NCBI GenBank assembly: GCA_964019055.1
Contig: OZ025215.1
Span: 6,365,770 to 6,429,769 of the forward strand
From: Anthopleura xanthogrammica
Lineage: Eukaryota; Cnidaria; Anthozoa; Actiniaria; Actiniidae
Direction: 5' to 3'
Length of the DNA: 64,000 bases
A program made the position numbers and the translations under genes. Of this stretch, positions 1 through 13,297 are shown piece by piece (position 1 is the first letter of the stretch; each line of letters starts with the position of its first letter). The notes beneath the pieces were generated by a model. The model was not told where the DNA came from. It saw only the letters and a list, made by a program, of their open reading frames with translations, and searched no databases.

Positions 1-303
1 AAAAGAACTACAAAGAAACTAATTTCGAAACAACACAAGTAAAATAGTTTATTTGAGCAGTTTGTTTACTGTGAATGTTAGCTGTGTATGTGAAACGCGG
101 AATACGTTAAGAGTCATCAAGTAGTAAAAAAATGCTTTATCGCATGGGAAAGTGTTAGAAAGTTCCAAACATTTTTAAAGAAATACTATTTTTTTTGTCT
201 ACAAAAAAAACTTTGGTGATTTAAATAAGAGGTGTTCTTTGAGGAGTATGTTTGTTTGTTGTCGAGACAGCATATATAGTCATGACTTTTCATTCATTTG
301 AGT

Positions 304-319
304 GGCTCCTAAAAGAGCC
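304..319 (-). terminator. Histone 3' stem-loop of H2B unit 1
   Basis: Sense strand GGCTCTTTTAGGAGCC: a 6-bp stem and 4-nt loop matching the histone mRNA stem-loop bound by SLBP. It lies only 2 bp past the extended stop at 322. Confidence 0.9.
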
Positions 320-321
320 GT

Positions 322-723
322 TCATTTTGGTAGCAAACAGTTCGAAACTGTTAACTTGCTGCTGGTGTACTTGGTGACAGCCTTGGTACCTTCACTGACT
401 GCGTGCTTGGCCAGCTCACCAGGGAGAAGAAGACGAACGGCCGTCTGGATTTCACGAGATGTGATGGTGGATTTCTTGTTGTATTGAGCAAGTCGGGAAG
501 CTTCACCAGCGATGCGCTCGAAGACATCGTTTACAAAGGAGTTCATGATGCTCATAGCTTTGCTGGAGATACCAGTGTCAGGATGAACCTGCTTCATGAC
601 TTTGTAGATGTAGATGGCATAGGATTCCTTTCTTCTTGTCCTTCTTTTCTTCTTGTCACCAATCACGGCCTTCTTGCCGGCTTTCTCCTCGCCCTTCTTT
701 TCTACGGATGGTTTTGGAGGCAT
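322..723 (-). CDS. H2B: Histone H2B with lost stop codon and 10-residue extension
   Basis: Start chosen at [10 protein letters not shown] (ATG 723-721), as in every other copy; an upstream in-frame Met (MLRKSKK) lies in the leader. The protein is identical to the canonical copy at 3889-4260 except for E for K in the tail (GEEKAG) and loss of the stop. A single change turns TAA into TTA after the terminal TSSK, so translation continues for [10 protein letters not shown] to a TGA at 324-322, just before the stem-loop at 304-319. The native H2B C-terminal helix ends at the nucleosome surface, so the extension may be tolerated or may mark a decaying edge copy. The stem-loop is intact and the gene could still be expressed. 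Confidence 0.9.
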   Translation of the reverse strand: MPPKPSVEKKGEEKAGKKAVIGDKKKRRTRRKESYAIYIYKVMKQVHPDTGISSKAMSIMNSFVNDVFERIAGEASRLAQYNKKSTITSREIQTAVRLLLPGELAKHAVSEGTKAVTKYTSSKLTVSNCLLPK

Positions 724-827
724 CTTTTTTGATTTTCTCAGCACAATCTAAATATGATTATCAAGCGTTGACGAAGGAATTTATACTGAACTTACGGCCG
801 GATCAATACGAACCGAAATCCGAAAGT

Positions 828-853
828 TGTGATTGGCTGTGATTGTGATTGTG
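828..853. promoter_or_regulatory. Short CCAAT/GTGATTG array in H2A-H2B promoter, unit 1
   Basis: TGTGATTG-type repeats in the divergent promoter, carrying CCAAT boxes on the minus strand. This copy is 10 bp shorter than the 36-bp array of unit 2 (4365-4400) and has lost one ATTGG. Confidence 0.7.
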
Positions 854-1031
854 AAAGCCAGTTATTATTCAGAGTGCATTATTCTCGTAGTCTTTGTGTA
901 TTGTTGTCAGATCAGTTTTGATTGGTGGCTTGTTATCCGACCATCTTCAAGCTTCAGGTATAAAATATGAAATGCGCGTTTGTTCGGTATCTTCAAAATA
1001 ATCTTAATTTAGAAAAAAACATTTGTTCAAC

Positions 1032-1375
<344 letters not shown>

Positions 1376-1703
1376 GCTGTGAAAACAGTTATCAAACAAC
1401 GGCTCTTTTAGGAGCCACCAAATGACAAAAAAGAAATGACCATATGCTTATACATTCTATTCATACTGTATTCCATACAAATAGCCATAAGTTGACATCG
1501 TGGAGCGACCGTTACAGAATACAAGGCACTCAGTTTAGTTGAACTGGCTCGGTAGTTACTAGAAAAGCGCGTTACTTTTAGAACGAAGAATCATATACAG
1601 ATCATTTTGAAAATACTTGGGGAAGGTTTTGATGTTAGTTGTATGTTACATACTATGAATTGAAGCACAGAAAAGTAACAAAAATATAAATAAAGTAATA
1701 TCG

Positions 1704-1776
1704 GCCGAAATAGCTCAGTTGGGAGAGCGTCATACTGAAGATCTGAAGGTCCTTGGTTCAAATCCGCTGTGTTCAT
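1704..1776 (+). pseudogene. tRNA-Phe(GAA)-like pseudogene / pol III element
   Basis: The sequence follows tRNA-Phe: 5' end GCCGAAATAGCTCAG, A-box TAGCTCAGTTGG, anticodon loop CTGAAGA (GAA), B-box GGTTCAAATCC. The acceptor arm does not pair (GCCGAAA against GTGTTCA), the T stem has two mismatches and the anticodon stem one, so it should not make a working tRNA. A T run at about 1808-1817 would terminate pol III. It lies between the convergent H2A and H4 genes. Most likely a tRNA-derived SINE-like piece or tRNA relic. Confidence 0.65.
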
Positions 1777-1950
1777 AGGATTTCTGAACAATACCGGCTT
1801 TGTGCAGTTTTTTTTTTATCTCCAAAGAATTTTTAAGAGAACTCTTAAACAGCTGGTCCGCCCTTTTTCCCATCATGTATGACATGCGCAATCTTTTGAA
1901 CCGTTTTTCTTAACTACTAATTTAGAATTTATTTTTCCCTACAAAAATAC

Positions 1951-2026
1951 CTAATTTCGAAACAAGGCAAGTGAGATATGTTATTTGAGCAGTTTGTTTA
2001 CTGTGAATGTTAGCTGTGTATGTGAA
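1951..2026. repeat. 76-bp spacer direct repeat (H2A-H4 spacer copy)
   Basis: Runs from CTAATTTCGAAAC to GCTGTGTATGTGAA. The same block, with about six mismatches counted by eye, sits at 19-94 in the H3-H2B spacer of the same unit, in the same orientation. It recurs twice in every full unit (3556-3631 and 5341-5416 in unit 2) and is the crossover point of the rearranged blocks in units 10, 11, 14 and 18. Confidence 0.9.
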
Positions 2027-2113
2027 TATAAATTGAAGCATAGAGTCATGATCTTTTTAGCATGTGGTGGCTCCTAAAAGAGCCGTTTGTTTTTGGAACA
2101 TTCAGGTATCATT

Positions 2114-2464
<351 letters not shown>

Positions 2465-2697
2465 CTAAAATTCTTTCCCCCTAAATATTAACACAAGGAA
2501 CCTCTTAGGAAACAAGGGCTAAGGCAATATTTGAATGTGAAAAGAAATCATTAAAGATTCAAATATGGAAGGCTTGATCCGCTTGTTCAAATTGGCATCA
2601 AAAAGATCAACCTTTTTCAGTGATAATCTACCAATCGCGCTCTTAGCTCTTTTCAGCCAATCAAATTGTCTAGCGGCTGATATAAAATCTTGCTTGA

Positions 2698-3141
<444 letters not shown>

Positions 3142-3454
3142 ACACTACTAATATTAAATCTAACAACGGCTTCTTTAGGAGCCACCAAATGACACAAAGT
3201 CATGACTTTATATGCGTTACGAAATAAAACCCTCTCGATTTTCTTTCATTTTAGAAAGAAGTCAAAAAAAATAGAAATTTCAAACTGATCACTGCACACA
3301 TGTACAACATTAGAGTATTAACCGTCCTTAATAACATGCAATCCCGTAGGTATCGAGTACTTTTCTAAACAGACAAGAACTAAGGCATTAACAACCCTAA
3401 TCTAAAAGAAACTGAAGCCAACAAATTCCAAACAGAATGACTAGCAAACAAAAA

Positions 3455-3486
3455 GTCACGGGGTTCGAATCCCGCCTGGGTTCAGG
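3455..3486 (+). other. Orphan tRNA 3' half with perfect B-box
   Basis: Contains GGTTCGAATCC, a perfect pol III B-box, in a T-arm-like hairpin (CGGG..CCCG) followed by CTGGGTTCAGGATTC. No A-box or 5' half is visible upstream. Its 3' end resembles the end of the tRNA-Phe-like element (GTGTTCATAGGATTTC). Repeats 314 bp after each H3 stop: 6845, 8787, 12177, 15564, 18954, 27073, 30988, 34902, 38475, 42049, 45963, 49536, 55482, 60281, 62399. The copies at 30988 and 42049 have TTCC for TTCG-type change (GGGGTCCGAATCC), breaking the B-box. Confidence 0.6.
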
Positions 3487-3806
3487 ATTCATTTCGTAGA
3501 AAAATTCATCTTAAAAAAACATCTCTAATAATTCACGAAAAGAACTACAAAGAAACTAATTTCGAAACAACACAAGTAAAATAGTTTATTTGAGCAGTTT
3601 GTTTACTGTGAATGTTAGCTGTGTATGTGAAACGCGGAATACGTTAAGAGTCATCAAGTAGTAAAAAAATGCTTTATCGCATGGGAAAGTGTTAGAAAGT
3701 TCCAAACATTTTTAAAGAAATACTATTTTTTTTGTCTACAAAAAAAACTTTGGTGATTTAAATAAGAGGTGTTCTTTGAGGAGTATGTTTGTTTGTTGTC
3801 GAGACA

Positions 3807-3826
3807 GCATATATAGTCATGACTTT
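3807..3826 (-). promoter_or_regulatory. Conserved post-stem-loop element, H2B
   Basis: Sense strand AAAGTCATGACTATATATGC, starting 15-16 nt after the stem-loop. The same core follows H3, H4 and H2A. Position fits a histone downstream element that pairs with U7 snRNA. Confidence 0.6.
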
Positions 3827-3840
3827 TCATTCATTTGAGT

Positions 3841-3856
3841 GGCTCCTAAAAGAGCC
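3841..3856 (-). terminator. Histone 3' stem-loop of H2B, unit 2
   Basis: GGCTCTTTTAGGAGCC in sense, followed by ACT. Other intact H2B stem-loops: 9173, 15950, 35288, 38861, 46349, 49922 (16 bp each). Confidence 0.95.
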
Positions 3857-3888
3857 GTTCATTTTGGTAGCAAACAGTTCGAAACTGT

Positions 3889-4260
3889 TTACTTGCTGCT
3901 GGTGTACTTGGTGACAGCCTTGGTACCTTCACTGACTGCGTGCTTGGCCAGCTCACCAGGGAGAAGAAGACGAACGGCCGTCTGGATTTCACGAGATGTG
4001 ATGGTGGATTTCTTGTTGTATTGAGCAAGTCGGGAAGCTTCACCAGCGATGCGCTCGAAGACATCGTTTACAAAGGAGTTCATGATGCTCATAGCTTTGC
4101 TGGAGATACCAGTGTCAGGATGAACCTGCTTCATGACTTTGTAGATGTAGATGGCATAGGATTCCTTTCTTCTTGTCCTTCTTTTCTTCTTGTCACCAAT
4201 CACGGCCTTCTTGCCGGCTTTCTTCTCGCCCTTCTTTTCTACGGATGGTTTTGGAGGCAT
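3889..4260 (-). CDS. H2B: Histone H2B
   Basis: Core histone that pairs with H2A; two H2A-H2B dimers flank the (H3-H4)2 tetramer in the nucleosome. 123 residues, usual animal length. Start set at [10 protein letters not shown], seven codons inside a longer open frame, because the upstream MLRKSKK is leader. Residues 1-31 are a Lys-rich tail ending in the basic KKRRTRR block; [18 protein letters not shown] (about 32-49) opens the histone fold; [20 protein letters not shown] is the long central helix; [14 protein letters not shown] the third; [22 protein letters not shown] the C-terminal helix with the conserved ubiquitylation Lys in AVTKYTS. TAA stop at 3891-3889. TATAAAT on the minus strand at 4316-4322. 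Shares a 318-bp divergent promoter with H2A, so dimer partners are co-regulated. Confidence 0.98.
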   Translation of the reverse strand: MPPKPSVEKKGEKKAGKKAVIGDKKKRRTRRKESYAIYIYKVMKQVHPDTGISSKAMSIMNSFVNDVFERIAGEASRLAQYNKKSTITSREIQTAVRLLLPGELAKHAVSEGTKAVTKYTSSK

Positions 4261-4578
4261 CTTTTTTGATTTTCTCAGCACAATCTAAATATGATTATCA
4301 AGCGTTGACGAAGGAATTTATACTGAACTTACGGCCGGATCAATACGAACCGAAATCCGAAAGTTGTGATTGGCTGTGATTGGTTGTGATTGTGATTGTG
4401 AAAGCCAGTTATTATTCAGAGTGCATTATTCTCGTAGTCTTTGTGTATTGTTGTCAGATCAGTTTTGATTGGTGGCTTGTTATCCGACCATCTTCAAGCT
4501 TCAGGTATAAAATATGAAATGCGCGTTTGTTCGGTATCTTCAAAATAATCTTAATTTAAAAAAAAACATTTGTTCAAC
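4261..4578. promoter_or_regulatory. Divergent H2B/H2A promoter, unit 2
   Basis: 318 bp between the two start codons. H2B TATA (TATAAAT, minus) at 4316-4322; H2A TATA (TATAAAAT, plus) at 4506-4513. Between them lies a 36-bp array of TGTGATTG repeats (4365-4400) carrying two CCAAT boxes on the minus strand, plus another ATTGG near 4469. The same promoter recurs at each H2B/H2A pair, including those whose H2B is truncated. Confidence 0.85.
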
Positions 4579-4956
4579 ATGTCTGGTCGCGGTAAAGGCA
4601 AAGCAAAGGGCACCAAATCCAAAACTCGTTCATCCCGTGCAGGGCTTCAGTTCCCTGTCGGTCGTATCCATCGTCTTCTCCGCAAGGGCAACTATGCTCA
4701 ACGTGTTGGTGCTGGTGCTCCAGTCTACATGGCTGCAGTTCTTGAATACCTAAGCGCTGAAATCCTCGAGTTGGCCGGTAACGCTGCTCGTGACAACAAG
4801 AAGAGCAGAATCATCCCTCGTCACTTGCAGTTGGCTGTCAGAAACGACGAGGAGTTGAACAAGCTTCTTGGTGGAGTCACCATTGCTCAAGGTGGTGTTT
4901 TGCCGAACATCCAAGCAGTTCTTCTGCCCAAGAAGACAGAAAAGAAAAGTTCTTAA
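4579..4956 (+). CDS. H2A: Histone H2A (canonical)
   Basis: Partner of H2B in the nucleosome. 125 residues from the ATG of [11 protein letters not shown]; the open frame can start three codons earlier only from a TTG. Basic tail 1-20, histone fold from [22 protein letters not shown] onward, acidic-patch residues E55, E60, E63, D89, E90, E91 (mature numbering) all present, docking region [13 protein letters not shown], and the ubiquitylation Lys at K118 (PKKTE). Ends KKTEKKSS with no SQE-type motif, so it is canonical H2A, not H2A.X or H2A.Z. TAA stop; stem-loop 4982-4997. Converges on H4. Confidence 0.98.
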   Translation: MSGRGKGKAKGTKSKTRSSRAGLQFPVGRIHRLLRKGNYAQRVGAGAPVYMAAVLEYLSAEILELAGNAARDNKKSRIIPRHLQLAVRNDEELNKLLGGVTIAQGGVLPNIQAVLLPKKTEKKSS

Positions 4957-4981
4957 GCTGTGAAAACAGTTATCAAACAAC

Positions 4982-4997
4982 GGCTCTTTTAGGAGCC
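4982..4997 (+). terminator. Histone 3' stem-loop of H2A, unit 2
   Basis: GGCTCTTTTAGGAGCC followed by ACCA, the usual cleavage context. Placed 26 bp after the stop in every H2A copy, also after the four H2A 3' fragments. Confidence 0.95.
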
Positions 4998-5010
4998 ACC
5001 AAATGACAAA

Positions 5011-5028
5011 AAAGAAATGACCATATGC
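5011..5028 (+). promoter_or_regulatory. Conserved post-stem-loop element, H2A
   Basis: AAAGAAATGACCATATGC within an A-rich run; the most purine-rich version of the element seen after H2B, H3 and H4. In units 7, 8 and 9 the run just before it reads GAAAAAAAAG instead of GACAAAAAAG. Confidence 0.6.
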
Positions 5029-5427
5029 TTATACATTCTATTCATACTGTATTCCATACAAATAGCCATAAGTTGACATCGTGGAGCGACCGTTACAGAA
5101 TACAAGGCACTCAGTTTAGTTGAACTGGCTCGGTAGTTACTAGAAAAGCGCGTTACTTTTAGAACGAAGAATCATATACAGATCATTTTGAAAATAGTTG
5201 GGGAAGGATCTCCAAAGAATTTTTAAGAGAACTCTTAAACAGCTGGTCCGCCCTTTTTCCCATCATGTATGACATGCGCAATCTTTTGAACCGTTTTTCT
5301 TAACTACTAATTTAGAATTTATTTTTCCCTACAAAAATACCTAATTTCGAAACAAGGCAAGTGAGATATGTTATTTGAGCAGTTTGTTTACTGTGAATGT
5401 TAGCTGTGTATGTGAATATAAATTGAA

Positions 5428-5446
5428 GCATAGAGTCATGATCTTT
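5428..5446 (-). promoter_or_regulatory. Conserved post-stem-loop element, H4
   Basis: Sense strand AAAGATCATGACTCTATGC. Same core as after H3, H2B and H2A. Confidence 0.6.
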
Positions 5447-5458
5447 TTAGCATGTGGT

Positions 5459-5474
5459 GGCTCCTAAAAGAGCC
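5459..5474 (-). terminator. Histone 3' stem-loop of H4, unit 2
   Basis: GGCTCTTTTAGGAGCC in sense, then ACCA. Present 30 bp past the stop of all 20 intact H4 genes. Confidence 0.95.
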
Positions 5475-5503
5475 GTTTGTTTTTGGAACATTCAGGTATC
5501 ATT

Positions 5504-6531
<1,028 letters not shown>

Positions 6532-6557
6532 ACACTACTAATATTAAATCTAACAAC

Positions 6558-6573
6558 GGCTTCTTTAGGAGCC
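6558..6573 (+). terminator. Histone 3' stem-loop of H3, unit 2
   Basis: GGCTTCTTTAGGAGCC then ACCA. 27 bp after each complete H3. Confidence 0.93.
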
Positions 6574-6585
6574 ACCAAATGACAC

Positions 6586-6605
6586 AAAGTCATGACTTTA
6601 TATGC
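6586..6605 (+). promoter_or_regulatory. Conserved post-stem-loop element, H3
   Basis: AAAGTCATGACTTTATATGC, 12 nt after the stem-loop; near identical to the H2B version. Contains the palindrome AGTCATGACT. Confidence 0.62.
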
Positions 6606-7230
6606 GTTACGAAATAAAACCCTCTCGATTTTCTTTCATTTTAGAAAGAAGTCAAAAAAAATAGAAATTTCAAACTGATCACTGCACACATGTACAACAT
6701 TAGAGTATTAACCGTCCTTAATAACATGCAATCCCGTAGGTATCGAGTACTTTTCTAAACAGACAAGAACTAAGGCATTAACAACCCTAATCTAAAAGAA
6801 ACTGAAGCCAACAAATTCCAAACAGAATGACTAGCAAACAAAAAGTCACGGGGTTCGAATCCCGCCTGGGTTCAGGATTCATTTCGTAGAAAAATTCATC
6901 TTAAAAAAACATCTCTAATAATTCACGAAAAGAACTACAAAGAAACTAATTTCGAAACAACACAAGTAAAATAGTTTATTTGAGCAGTTTGTTTACTGTG
7001 AATGTTAGCTGTGTATGTGAAACGCGGAATACGTTAAGAGTCATCAAGTAGTAAAAAAATGCTTTATCGCATGGGAAAGTGTTAGAAAGTTCCAAACATT
7101 TTTAAAGAAATACTATTTTTTTTGTCTACAAAAAAAACTTTGGTGATTTAAATAAGAGGTGTTCTTTGAGGAGTATGTTTGTTTGTTGTCGAGACAGCAT
7201 ATATAGTCATGACTTTTCATTCATTTGAGT

Positions 7231-7243
7231 GGCTAAAAGAGCC
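7231..7243 (-). terminator. Broken H2B stem-loop, 3-bp deletion (unit 3)
   Basis: GGCTCTTTTAGCC in sense instead of the 16-nt form; only four stem pairs with a five-nt loop remain. Confidence 0.9.
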
Positions 7244-7275
7244 GTTCATTTTGGTAGCAAACAGTTCGAAACTGT

Positions 7276-7796
<521 letters not shown>

Positions 7797-8029
7797 CTAA
7801 AATTCTTTCCCCCTAAATATTAACACAAGGAACCTCTTAGGAAACAAGGGCTAAGGCAATATTTGAATGTGAAAAGAAATCATTAAAGATTCAAATATGG
7901 AAGGCTTGATCCGCTTGTTCAAATTGGCATCAAAAAGATCAACCTTTTTCAGTGATAATCTACCAATCGCGCTCTTAGCTCTTTTCAGCCAATCAAATTG
8001 TCTAGCGGCTGATATAAAATCTTGCTTGA

Positions 8030-8473
<444 letters not shown>

Positions 8474-9220
8474 ACACTACTAATATTAAATCTAACAACG
8501 GCTTCTTTAGGAGCCACCAAATGACACAAAGTCATGACTTTATATGCGTTACGAAATAAAACCCTCTCGATTTTCTTTCATTTTAGAAAGAAGTCAAAAA
8601 AAATAGAAATTTCAAACTGATCACTGCACACATGTACAACATTAGAGTATTAACCGTCCTTAATAACATGCAATCCCGTAGGTATCGAGTACTTTTCTAA
8701 ACAGACAAGAACTAAGGCATTAACAACCCTAATCTAAAAGAAACTGAAGCCAACAAATTCCAAACAGAATGACTAGCAAACAAAAAGTCACGGGGTTCGA
8801 ATCCCGCCTGGGTTCAGGATTCATTTCGTAGAAAAATTCATCTTAAAAAAACATCTCTAATAATTCACGAAAAGAACTACAAAGAAACTAATTTCGAAAC
8901 AACACAAGTAAAATAGTTTATTTGAGCAGTTTGTTTACTGTGAATGTTAGCTGTGTATGTGAAACGCGGAATACGTTAAGAGTCATCAAGTAGTAAAAAA
9001 ATGCTTTATCGCATGGGAAAGTGTTAGAAAGTTCCAAACATTTTTAAAGAAATACTATTTTTTTTGTCTACAAAAAAAACTTTGGTGATTTAAATAAGAG
9101 GTGTTCTTTGAGGAGTATGTTTGTTTGTTGTCGAGACAGCATATATAGTCATGACTTTTCATTCATTTGAGTGGCTCCTAAAAGAGCCGTTCATTTTGGT
9201 AGCAAACAGTTCGAAACTGT

Positions 9221-9592
9221 TTACTTGCTGCTGGTGTACTTGGTGACAGCCTTGGTACCTTCACTGACTGCGTGCTTGGCCAGCTCACCAGGGAGAAGAA
9301 GACGAACGGCCGTCTGGATTTCACGAGATGTGATGGTGGATTTCTTGTTGTATTGAGCAAGTCGGGAAGCTTCACCAGCGATGCGCTCGAAGACATCGTT
9401 TACAAAGGAGTTCATGATGCTCATAGCTTTGCTGGAGATACCAGTGTCAGGATGAACCTGCTTCATGACTTTGTAGATGTAGATGGCATAGGATTCCTTT
9501 CTTCTTGTCCTTCTTTTCTTCTTGTCACCAATCACGGCCTTCTTGCCGGCTTTCTTCTCGCCCTTCTTTTCTACGGATGGTTTTGGAGGCAT
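9221..9592 (-). CDS. H2B: Histone H2B
   Basis: 123 residues as at 3889-4260. Stem-loop 9173-9188 intact. Confidence 0.98.
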   Translation of the reverse strand: MPPKPSVEKKGEKKAGKKAVIGDKKKRRTRRKESYAIYIYKVMKQVHPDTGISSKAMSIMNSFVNDVFERIAGEASRLAQYNKKSTITSREIQTAVRLLLPGELAKHAVSEGTKAVTKYTSSK

Positions 9593-9910
9593 CTTTTTTG
9601 ATTTTCTCAGCACAATCTAAATATGATTATCAAGCGTTGACGAAGGAATTTATACTGAACTTACGGCCGGATCAATACGAACCGAAATCCGAAAGTTGTG
9701 ATTGGCTGTGATTGGTTGTGATTGTGATTGTGAAAGCCAGTTATTATTCAGAGTGCATTATTCTCGTAGTCTTTGTGTATTGTTGTCAGATCAGTTTTGA
9801 TTGGTGGCTTGTTATCCGACCATCTTCAAGCTTCAGGTATAAAATATGAAATGCGCGTTTGTTCGGTATCTTCAAAATAATCTTAATTTAAAAAAAAACA
9901 TTTGTTCAAC

Positions 9911-10288
9911 ATGTCTGGTCGCGGTAAAGGCAAAGCAAAGGGCACCAAATCCAAAACTCGTTCATCCCGTGCAGGGCTTCAGTTCCCTGTCGGTCGTATC
10001 CATCGTCTTCTCCGCAAGGGCAACTATGCTCAACGTGTTGGTGCTGGTGCTCCAGTCTACATGGCTGCAGTTCTTGAATACCTAAGCGCTGAAATCCTCG
10101 AGTTGGCCGGTAACGCTGCTCGTGACAACAAGAAGAGCAGAATCATCCCTCGTCACTTGCAGTTGGCTGTCAGAAACGACGAGGAGTTGAACAAGCTTCT
10201 TGGTGGAGTCACCATTGCTCAAGGTGGTGTTTTGCCGAACATCCAAGCAGTTCTTCTGCCCAAGAAGACAGAAAAGAAAAGTTCTTAA
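9911..10288 (+). CDS. H2A: Histone H2A
   Basis: 125 residues as at 4579-4956. Stem-loop 10314-10329. Confidence 0.98.
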   Translation: MSGRGKGKAKGTKSKTRSSRAGLQFPVGRIHRLLRKGNYAQRVGAGAPVYMAAVLEYLSAEILELAGNAARDNKKSRIIPRHLQLAVRNDEELNKLLGGVTIAQGGVLPNIQAVLLPKKTEKKSS

Positions 10289-10835
10289 GCTGTGAAAACA
10301 GTTATCAAACAACGGCTCTTTTAGGAGCCACCAAATGACAAAAAAGAAATGACCATATGCTTATACATTCTATTCATACTGTATTCCATACAAATAGCCA
10401 TAAGTTGACATCGTGGAGCGACCGTTACAGAATACAAGGCACTCAGTTTAGTTGAACTGGCTCGGTAGTTACTAGAAAAGCGCGTTACTTTTAGAACGAA
10501 GAATCATATACAGATCATTTTGAAAATAGTTGGGGAAGGATCTCCAAAGAATTTTTAAGAGAACTCTTAAACAGCTGGTCCGCCCTTTTTCCCATCATGT
10601 ATGACATGCGCAATCTTTTGAACCGTTTTTCTTAACTACTAATTTAGAATTTATTTTTCCCTACAAAAATACCTAATTTCGAAACAAGGCAAGTGAGATA
10701 TGTTATTTGAGCAGTTTGTTTACTGTGAATGTTAGCTGTGTATGTGAATATAAATTGAAGCATAGAGTCATGATCTTTTTAGCATGTGGTGGCTCCTAAA
10801 AGAGCCGTTTGTTTTTGGAACATTCAGGTATCATT

Positions 10836-11186
<351 letters not shown>

Positions 11187-11419
11187 CTAAAATTCTTTCC
11201 CCCTAAATATTAACACAAGGAACCTCTTAGGAAACAAGGGCTAAGGCAATATTTGAATGTGAAAAGAAATCATTAAAGATTCAAATATGGAAGGCTTGAT
11301 CCGCTTGTTCAAATTGGCATCAAAAAGATCAACCTTTTTCAGTGATAATCTACCAATCGCGCTCTTAGCTCTTTTCAGCCAATCAAATTGTCTAGCGGCT
11401 GATATAAAATCTTGCTTGA

Positions 11420-11863
<444 letters not shown>

Positions 11864-12562
11864 ACACTACTAATATTAAATCTAACAACGGCTTCTTTAG
11901 GAGCCACCAAATGACACAAAGTCATGACTTTATATGCGTTACGAAATAAAACCCTCTCGATTTTCTTTCATTTTAGAAAGAAGTCAAAAAAAATAGAAAT
12001 TTCAAACTGATCACTGCACACATGTACAACATTAGAGTATTAACCGTCCTTAATAACATGCAATCCCGTAGGTATCGAGTACTTTTCTAAACAGACAAGA
12101 ACTAAGGCATTAACAACCCTAATCTAAAAGAAACTGAAGCCAACAAATTCCAAACAGAATGACTAGCAAACAAAAAGTCACGGGGTTCGAATCCCGCCTG
12201 GGTTCAGGATTCATTTCGTAGAAAAATTCATCTTAAAAAAACATCTCTAATAATTCACGAAAAGAACTACAAAGAAACTAATTTCGAAACAACACAAGTA
12301 AAATAGTTTATTTGAGCAGTTTGTTTACTGTGAATGTTAGCTGTGTATGTGAAACGCGGAATACGTTAAGAGTCATCAAGTAGTAAAAAAATGCTTTATC
12401 GCATGGGAAAGTGTTAGAAAGTTCCAAACATTTTTAAAGAAATACTATTTTTTTTGTCTACAAAAAAAACTTTGGTGATTTAAATAAGAGGTGTTCTTTG
12501 AGGAGTATGTTTGTTTGTTGTCGAGACAGCATATATAGTCATGACTTTTCATTCATTTGAGT

Positions 12563-12575
12563 GGCTAAAAGAGCC
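12563..12575 (-). terminator. Broken H2B stem-loop, 3-bp deletion (unit 5)
   Basis: Same 13-nt form as at 7231-7243, here downstream of an otherwise intact H2B. Confidence 0.9.
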
Positions 12576-12607
12576 GTTCATTTTGGTAGCAAACAGTTCG
12601 AAACTGT

Positions 12608-12979
12608 TTACTTGCTGCTGGTGTACTTGGTGACAGCCTTGGTACCTTCACTGACTGCGTGCTTGGCCAGCTCACCAGGGAGAAGAAGACGAACGGCCGT
12701 CTGGATTTCACGAGATGTGATGGTGGATTTCTTGTTGTATTGAGCAAGTCGGGAAGCTTCACCAGCGATGCGCTCGAAGACATCGTTTACAAAGGAGTTC
12801 ATGATGCTCATAGCTTTGCTGGAGATACCAGTGTCAGGATGAACCTGCTTCATGACTTTGTAGATGTAGATGGCATAGGATTCCTTTCTTCTTGTCCTTC
12901 TTTTCTTCTTGTCACCAATCACGGCCTTCTTGCCGGCTTTCTTCTCGCCCTTCTTTTCTACGGATGGTTTTGGAGGCAT
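12608..12979 (-). CDS. H2B: Histone H2B with defective 3' stem-loop
   Basis: Coding sequence complete (123 residues) and promoter intact. The 3' stem-loop at 12563-12575 has lost one 3-bp step and should bind SLBP poorly, so 3' processing or translation of this mRNA is probably impaired. The downstream AAAGTCATGACT element is retained. Confidence 0.96.
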   Translation of the reverse strand: MPPKPSVEKKGEKKAGKKAVIGDKKKRRTRRKESYAIYIYKVMKQVHPDTGISSKAMSIMNSFVNDVFERIAGEASRLAQYNKKSTITSREIQTAVRLLLPGELAKHAVSEGTKAVTKYTSSK

Positions 12980-13297
12980 CTTTTTTGATTTTCTCAGCAC
13001 AATCTAAATATGATTATCAAGCGTTGACGAAGGAATTTATACTGAACTTACGGCCGGATCAATACGAACCGAAATCCGAAAGTTGTGATTGGCTGTGATT
13101 GGTTGTGATTGTGATTGTGAAAGCCAGTTATTATTCAGAGTGCATTATTCTCGTAGTCTTTGTGTATTGTTGTCAGATCAGTTTTGATTGGTGGCTTGTT
13201 ATCCGACCATCTTCAAGCTTCAGGTATAAAATATGAAATGCGCGTTTGTTCGGTATCTTCAAAATAATCTTAATTTAAAAAAAAACATTTGTTCAAC

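Noticed and set aside
1704..1776. Functional tRNA-Phe gene
   Set aside because: The acceptor stem does not pair and both T and anticodon stems have mismatches.
1832..1849. Near-palindrome TTTAAGAG-AA-CTCTTAAA as a receptor or heat-shock binding site
   Set aside because: It does not match the known heat-shock or steroid-receptor consensus; kept only as an AT-rich inverted repeat.
3223..3228. AATAAA after H3 as the main 3' end signal
   Set aside because: The stem-loop with ACCA lies upstream and is intact; AATAAA occurs often in such AT-rich DNA. At most a backup signal.
3940..4269. 109-residue plus-strand frame over H2B, and a 76-residue minus-strand frame over H2A
   Set aside because: Mirror frames of strongly biased histone codons; they break wherever the histone gene is broken.
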